Shown here in pieces: positions 29,740 through 33,905 of a stretch of DNA of 33,905 nucleotides. The position numbers and the translations under genes are program-made. How positions within the stretch are numbered: the first letter of the stretch is position 1; each line of letters starts with the position of its first letter. Source of the stretch: Xanthobacteraceae bacterium (GTDB lineage Bacteria; Pseudomonadota; Alphaproteobacteria; Rhizobiales; Xanthobacteraceae); contig JAFAXD010000160.1 of the NCBI GenBank assembly GCA_019241285.1, positions 1-33,905 on the forward strand. The letters run 5' to 3'. Below the pieces are notes generated by a model that was not told the origin of the DNA, did not search any database, and was given only the letters and a program-made list of their open reading frames with translations.

Positions 29740-31209
29740 CTATCCGCCGATCAGCGCATTGACCATGGCGATGCCCTTGCTCTTGTCGTAGCGCTCATAA
29801 GCGCCGCTGATGATCACCTCGGGGGAGCCCGAGTGCAGGCGCTCGTAGAGCTGCTGGCGCCCACCGAACGAGTCTGCGGTCAATTCCCAGGCGAGCCGGC
29901 ACAGCCGATGCCGGTAGGTGGCATCGACGTTGCGGCCGCGGCCATAGACGTCAAGCAGCGGCCGCAGCTCCGGCACGTCGAAATCCTCAGCCGTTGGTGC
30001 GAACACGGGTGCGCTGGTCGCCACATGCTCGAAGATGTTAATGATGCGCTCCGAGGTGAGGGCAATCAGCGGCCGCATATGCGTGGTGTTGCCCAGCATG
30101 TAGTGGCCGCCCGGGGTGCGCACGCAATCGACTTCGGCGGCGCGCAGCAGACCTTTGAACATGCCGGCGTAGGACGCGAGCTCGCCCATCTCCAGCGTCA
30201 CGTGCGGGCGCTTGGCAATGCCGCCGGTCTCAGCGATCAGATGTGCCGTACCGATGATCAGCTCGAGCCGGGCGATTGCCTGCAGCACGCTGGCGTAGCC
30301 GGCCCAGGCCATTACCCGCGAGCGGAACAGCGCGTTCGCTTCCTTGGGGGTTCGCATGAGAAAGACGCGCTCCCACGGAATGAGCACGTCGTCGAAGATC
30401 ATCAGCACGTCATGCTCGTCATAGCGCGTCGAGAGCGGATGATCGGCCGTCTGCGGCCGCAGGGTGAAGGGATCGCGGCAGATCTGTTTGATGCCCGGCA
30501 GATTGACCGGACAGGAAAACCAGAGCGCAAACTCTGGCTCGTCATCGGCGAGCACGTAGGTCGGCGCGACGACTACTTCATTGCTAAGCGGCCCCAGTGT
30601 CACGAAGCGGGCCCCGCGCACCACCAGGCCATTGTCGCGCTCAGCGACGATGCGCAGGCAGCGGTCCGGGTCCTGTTTGGGGCGCATGGTCTTGTCCATG
30701 TGCGGATCATGCAGCCCGTGCGACAGCGCGACATCATTCTGGCGCGCCCAGGTGAGATAGTTGGTGGCGTTGTCGCCAAAGCCTGCGTGCAGCGCGTTGA
30801 GCTCGTCGCGGGTATCATGGAAGCCGACGATCATGGCGGCGCAGAAATCCGGCAGCCGCCCGAGCATGCCAAAACTGCGCTCGGTCCAGATCTCAGTGTT
30901 GCGGCGGCGGCGCAACAACAACTCCGGCGTGGTCGGCGGCAGATAGGAGACCGAACCACGAACCCCGTCCGCATCCAGGTAGGTCATCACGTCTTGCGTC
31001 GCCGCCTGATGCTGCAGGTCGTAGAGGTCGGCGAAGGTGCGCACGACATTGCGGAATGCCGGATGCTGGGTGACGTCGGCGACTTTCTCGCCGTGCAGCC
31101 AGACTTCGCGGCCGTCGCGCAGGCTTTCGATGTAGCGCTGACCGTCCATGATGCCGGGCGCGACGCTCTTTTCGTCGCGCCGGATCGCCGCCGGGCTCTG
31201 CGGTGACAT
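29740..31209 (-). CDS. HpaB-family flavin-dependent aromatic hydroxylase
   Basis: The 489-residue protein is of the 4-hydroxyphenylacetate 3-hydroxylase large-subunit family, which inserts one oxygen using reduced FAD. The ATG at 31209 has GGAGGAA seven bases upstream. An upstream in-frame start at 31263 would run into the regulatory region. Family landmarks are GQRYIESLRDGREVWLHGEKVADVTQHPAFRN at the N-terminus, HGLHDPHMDKTMRPKQDPDRCLRIVAERDNGLVVRGAR in the middle, DVLIPWERVFL, and HVTLEMGELASYAGMFKGLLRAAE. No HpaC-type flavin reductase is encoded nearby. Relatives hydroxylate many phenolic and heteroaromatic acids, so naming the substrate would be a guess. It is first in the operon and diverges from the regulator and ligJ-like genes. 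Confidence 0.93.
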   Translation of the reverse strand: MSPQSPAAIRRDEKSVAPGIMDGQRYIESLRDGREVWLHGEKVADVTQHPAFRNVVRTFADLYDLQHQAATQDVMTYLDADGVRGSVSYLPPTTPELLLRRRRNTEIWTERSFGMLGRLPDFCAAMIVGFHDTRDELNALHAGFGDNATNYLTWARQNDVALSHGLHDPHMDKTMRPKQDPDRCLRIVAERDNGLVVRGARFVTLGPLSNEVVVAPTYVLADDEPEFALWFSCPVNLPGIKQICRDPFTLRPQTADHPLSTRYDEHDVLMIFDDVLIPWERVFLMRTPKEANALFRSRVMAWAGYASVLQAIARLELIIGTAHLIAETGGIAKRPHVTLEMGELASYAGMFKGLLRAAEVDCVRTPGGHYMLGNTTHMRPLIALTSERIINIFEHVATSAPVFAPTAEDFDVPELRPLLDVYGRGRNVDATYRHRLCRLAWELTADSFGGRQQLYERLHSGSPEVIISGAYERYDKSKGIAMVNALIGG

Positions 31210-31278
31210 CTCGGGGTTCCTCCGTGGGCTCGCGGCACCGCTGGCAGCGGCGATCGATCTCATGCTTGCGGGAAATCT

Positions 31279-31293
31279 GTATTACAGTTATAC
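31279..31293. promoter_or_regulatory. Candidate GntR operator in the hpaB-like / gntR divergent region
   Basis: GTATTACAGTTATAC is an imperfect palindrome (GTAT and ATAC ends, AC/GT inner pairs, one mismatched pair plus the centre). It lies 69 bp upstream of the HpaB-type start and 31 bp upstream of the likely regulator start at 31325. It is AT-rich in GC-rich surroundings and resembles the symmetric half-sites bound by FadR-type proteins. Confidence 0.5.
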
Positions 31294-31324
31294 GGATGTC
31301 AAGCAGCGCCGGAAGAACCAAGCC

Positions 31325-32083
31325 TTGGCCGCAAAACCGCAAGCAAGCTCGGAACGATGGTCACGCTGGCAGGACGTGCGGCCGCAATCCGTCTCGAGCC
31401 GCATTGTCGAGCAAGTGCGTGCTGCGCTGTTCCGCGGTGAGCTCAAGCCCGGCGATGTGCTCGGCTCGGAGAGCGATCTCGCCCGCAAATTCGGCGTGAG
31501 CCGCGTGCCGGTGCGTGACGCGTTCAAGACTCTTCAGGCGCTCGGCATCGTCGAAGTGAGGATGGGCGCCAACGGCGGCGCACGCATCGCCGCCGGCGAT
31601 CCCAATCGGTTTGCCGACGCGCTTGCCGTACAGCTCAAGCTCGTCGGCATCAGCGTTGAAGAGATGTTTGACGCGCAGATCGCTGTCGAGGTGATGGCGG
31701 CGGAGCTCGCCGCCAAGCGCGCGACCGAGGGCGATCTCGAAGCCCTTCGCGCCATTGTCAGCGAGTTGCAGGCCTTGGCGCAAAGATCTTTCACCGCTGC
31801 AGCCGCGATGCGGTTTTCCGAGATCGCAATGGATTTCCACGCCGCGCTGGTCGAAGCCGCGCATAATCGTGCGCTGTCTGCTCAATTCAAGGCTTTGCGC
31901 TTCGCGCTTGAGCCGGTTTATGCGCGCCGCACCAGTAATGCGATTGCCAAGCGCGTGATCACCGCCGACAAGGCGGTGCTTGATGCGGTCGTGGCGGGCG
32001 ATCCGGCGCGTGCCGGCACGCTGATCCGCAAGCGACTTGAGACGATCCGCGCGCATCAGCTGTTCGACAGCGTGAGCAAATAG
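31325..32083 (+). CDS. FadR-type GntR-family regulator (aromatic locus)
   Basis: The winged helix is VSSRIVEQVRAALFRGELKPGDVLGSESDLARKFGVSRVPVRDAFKTLQALGIVEVRMGANGGARIAAG, followed by an FCD-type helical domain. The start is uncertain. The frame is open from 31148, but the early part overlaps the divergent gene's leader and the palindrome. The TTG at 31325, after GGAAGA at 31311-31316, gives about 252 residues; an ATG at 31262 would place the operator inside the gene. In the FCD domain MDFHAALVEAAHNRAL is kept. However, the usual EH is replaced by AD (ITADKAVLDAV) and the last His is absent (IRKRLETIRAHQLF), so metal-dependent ligand sensing may be altered. It probably regulates the divergent operon and the ligJ/ligB-like genes. 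Confidence 0.88.
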   Translation: MAAKPQASSERWSRWQDVRPQSVSSRIVEQVRAALFRGELKPGDVLGSESDLARKFGVSRVPVRDAFKTLQALGIVEVRMGANGGARIAAGDPNRFADALAVQLKLVGISVEEMFDAQIAVEVMAAELAAKRATEGDLEALRAIVSELQALAQRSFTAAAAMRFSEIAMDFHAALVEAAHNRALSAQFKALRFALEPVYARRTSNAIAKRVITADKAVLDAVVAGDPARAGTLIRKRLETIRAHQLFDSVSK

Positions 32084-32158
32084 AATGCGATTGATGCCGA
32101 CCGTTTGAATCGAATTGCCCAGCCGCGCCTGAAGCGGCGGACGAAAGGGAGGACGTGC

Positions 32159-33166
32159 GTGATTATCGATTGCCATGGCCATGTCAGCGCGCCGGCGCAA
32201 TTGTGGGCCTACAAGTCGGTGCTGCTCGCCTCGCGTGGCTCGCATGGTCGCGGTGGCGTGAAGGTTTCCGATGACGAGTTGCGCGCCGCGCTCAATCATT
32301 CCGAGATCGGCCCAAAGGGGCACCTCGATGCGCTGCACGACCACGGCACCGATGTGCAGCTGATTTCACCGCGGCCGTTTCAACTGATGCACAGCGAGAA
32401 ACCGGCCAAGCTGGTGCGCTGGTTCGCGGAGGAATGCCACAACGTCATCTACCGGCAGACGCAGCTTTATCCCAACAAATTCTTCGGTGTCGCCAGCTTG
32501 CCGCAGGCGGCCGGCGCGCCAATCACCGACGCGCTGCCGGAGCTCGAGCGTTGTATCAAGGAGCTCGGGTTCGTCGGCTGCCTGCTCAACCCAGACCCGT
32601 ACGAGAACTCGGGCGAGGAAGCGCTGGCGCTCGGCGATCGCTACTGGTATCCGCTCTATGAGAAGCTGTGCGAGCTCGACATACCGGCGCATATCCACAC
32701 CACGAGCTCGCGCTCGGAACGCGTCAGCTATTCGGTGCACTTGATCAACGAGGGCACGGTCGCGGTGCTCGGTCTCCTCTCATCGGATGTGTTCAAGGAT
32801 TTTCCCAAGCTGAAGATCATCGTCTCGCATGGCGGCGGCGCGATTCCCTATCAGCTGGGCCGCTTCGACGCGCCCTCCCTGCGCGGTCGCGGGTCAACGC
32901 GCTTTCGCGACCGGCTCAAGCTCCTCTACTTCGACACGGTGCTCTATACGGCGCCGGCATTGGAATTGCTGATCAAGACGGTCGGGCCGGATCGCTGCCT
33001 GTTCGGGTCGGAATGTCCGGGTGTCGGCTCGGCGGTCGATCCGGACACGGGCCACACCATGGATCACATCCGCCCCCACATCGATGGCTTCGCCTGGTTG
33101 AAGCCGGAGGAGCGGGAAATGATCTACAACGGTAACGCGCGCAAAGTGTTCAAGCTCAAGGTCTAG
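32159..33166 (+). CDS. ligJ: 4-Oxalomesaconate hydratase (LigJ type)
   Basis: LigJ adds water to 4-oxalomesaconate to form 4-carboxy-4-hydroxy-2-oxoadipate in protocatechuate 4,5-cleavage and gallate catabolism. The 335-residue protein starts at the GTG at 32159 behind GGGAGGA at 32147-32153; upstream in-frame codons to 32105 are not used. The sequence closely follows what I recall of Sphingobium LigJ: IIDCHGHVSAP (His6 and His8), SRGSHGRGGVKVSD, QLISPRPFQLMHS, LLNPDPYENSGEEALALGDRYWYPLYEKLCELDIPAHIH (His178), IVSHGGGAIPYQLGRF and LFGSECPGVGS (Glu285). The extradiol dioxygenase-like gene follows by 17 bp, as expected for consecutive steps. The third step, an oxaloacetate-forming aldolase, is not visible next to it. 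Confidence 0.92.
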   Translation: MIIDCHGHVSAPAQLWAYKSVLLASRGSHGRGGVKVSDDELRAALNHSEIGPKGHLDALHDHGTDVQLISPRPFQLMHSEKPAKLVRWFAEECHNVIYRQTQLYPNKFFGVASLPQAAGAPITDALPELERCIKELGFVGCLLNPDPYENSGEEALALGDRYWYPLYEKLCELDIPAHIHTTSSRSERVSYSVHLINEGTVAVLGLLSSDVFKDFPKLKIIVSHGGGAIPYQLGRFDAPSLRGRGSTRFRDRLKLLYFDTVLYTAPALELLIKTVGPDRCLFGSECPGVGSAVDPDTGHTMDHIRPHIDGFAWLKPEEREMIYNGNARKVFKLKV

Positions 33167-33183
33167 AGTGAGGGAGGTCTGTC

Positions 33184-33905
33184 ATGGCCAAGATCGTATT
33201 GGGAATGGGCTCGTCACACGGGCCGATGCTGTCGACGCCGCCGGAGGAATGGGGCCAGCGGGTCGTGGCCGATAAGCGGAACAAAGAACATCACTACAAG
33301 GGCAAGACCTGGACCTACGAGCAGCTGGTCGAGGCCCGCAAAAACGAAGGTTTGCAGAAACAGATCGAGCTTCCGGTCTGGCGCGAGCGCCACACGGCCT
33401 GCCGCAAGGCTCTGGGCGAGCTCGCCAAGGTCTTCGCCGAGGTGAAACCGGACGTCGCGGTGATCGTCGGCAACGATCAGAAAGAAATCTTTCGCGACGC
33501 CTATACGCCGGCTCTCACGGTGTTTTGCGGCAAGACCATTACCAATACGATGTTCTCCGATGAGCGCATCGCCGCGCTGCCGCCAGGTATTGCGGTCGCG
33601 ATCCCGGGGCACATCCCGCCGGGCGGCGCGACCTACCCGGGTGCGCCAGATCTCGCCCAGCACATCATCAAGTCGCTCACGTCTGATGAATTTGATGTTG
33701 CGACGTTGACGGAGCTGCCACACGATGAAACGCCGCACGCCTTCGGCTTCATCTATCGACAGATCATGTTGGATCAGGCGGTGCCCAGTGTCCCAGTGAT
33801 CCTCAACACGTTCTATCCGCCCAACCAACCGAGCGTGCGGCGCTGCTACGAGTTCGGCGAGTCGCTGGTGCAGGCAATCGAGTCCTGGCCGAGCGACGCG
33901 CGCGT
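33184..33905 (+). CDS. LigB-type class III extradiol ring-cleavage dioxygenase, 3' end outside window
   Basis: The frame is open from the ATG at 33184 to the window edge, giving 240 residues of an unfinished gene. AGGGAGG lies just upstream. The protein is of the LigB superfamily (non-heme Fe(II) ring-cleavage enzymes acting between or beside hydroxyls). It has the N-terminal metal-His motif GMGSSHGPML near residue 12, VAVIVGNDQKEIF near residues 92-104, and HDETPHAFGFIYRQI near residue 180, which carries a conserved active-site His. An insert rich in charged residues (RVVADKRNKEHHYKGKTWTYEQLVEARKNEG) follows the first motif. With ligJ it suggests meta-cleavage of a protocatechuate- or gallate-like catechol, which is inferred from the pair. 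A small LigA-type subunit may lie beyond the window. Confidence 0.88.
   Translation, partial: MAKIVLGMGSSHGPMLSTPPEEWGQRVVADKRNKEHHYKGKTWTYEQLVEARKNEGLQKQIELPVWRERHTACRKALGELAKVFAEVKPDVAVIVGNDQKEIFRDAYTPALTVFCGKTITNTMFSDERIAALPPGIAVAIPGHIPPGGATYPGAPDLAQHIIKSLTSDEFDVATLTELPHDETPHAFGFIYRQIMLDQAVPSVPVILNTFYPPNQPSVRRCYEFGESLVQAIESWPSDAR

Noticed and set aside
29278-31206. Plus-strand open frame of 642 codons opposite the HpaB-type and amidohydrolase genes
   Set aside because: It spans two recognised minus-strand genes and their junction, with His/Arg-rich composition and no domain.

Overview
The window is GC-rich DNA from an alphaproteobacterium, most likely a Hyphomicrobiales member near Bradyrhizobium, Rhodopseudomonas or the Xanthobacteraceae. 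The grounds are the protein families, the density of TRAP, TctC and Dpp-type transporters, the GTG/ATG starts fused to upstream stops, and dispersed palindromic repeats resembling those of these genera. No rRNA, tRNA, phage, integrase or CRISPR locus was recognised. The content is catabolic and transport accessory DNA. The taxonomic call is inference.

Region 1 (1-1318): the 3' end of a MetE-like zinc methyltransferase, then a two-gene unit of unknown role (DUF6883-like and DUF4926-like) with a 4-bp overlap and a perfect 12-bp palindrome upstream. Region 2 (1379-12433): an amino-sugar island. MurQ is divergent from a SIS-domain deaminase-type protein (NagB-II-like) and NagA. Together these would convert MurNAc-6-P to GlcNAc-6-P, GlcN-6-P and Fru-6-P. 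Downstream on the same strand are an orphan TctC-type binding protein, a complete Dpp/Opp ABC importer (two ATPases, binding protein, two permeases) and an iron-dependent alcohol dehydrogenase of the maleylacetate reductase group.

Region 3 (12546-19387): a small periplasmic ClpP-fold-like protein, then an oxidative block. A minus-strand group (thioredoxin-reductase-like flavoprotein, AhpD/CMD-like protein, FMN monooxygenase of the NtaA/SnaA/DszA group) diverges from a Rieske ring-hydroxylating oxygenase. An HpcH/HpaI aldolase and a quinone-oxidoreductase-like MDR protein follow. Region 4 (19388-20044) has no gene. It holds about ten same-direction copies of an 11-bp motif, mostly in doublets 18 bp apart, with long palindromic repeats lying between the doublets.

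Region 5 (20045-27747): two complete TRAP transporters in opposite directions, flanking a FadR-type regulator and a uronate dehydrogenase-like enzyme. A perfect 11-1-11 palindrome between the first dctP and the regulator is a strong operator candidate. This looks like a hexuronate uptake and oxidation locus.

Region 6 (27762-33905): a minus-strand operon (HpaB-family flavin hydroxylase, ACMSD-type amidohydrolase, an unknown 96-aa protein, a Rieske ferredoxin with an unusually long cluster spacer) diverges from a second GntR regulator, a LigJ-type 4-oxalomesaconate hydratase and a LigB-type extradiol dioxygenase cut by the window edge. The set points to hydroxylation and meta-cleavage of an aromatic acid through 4-oxalomesaconate-like intermediates. 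The substrate is not determined by the sequence.
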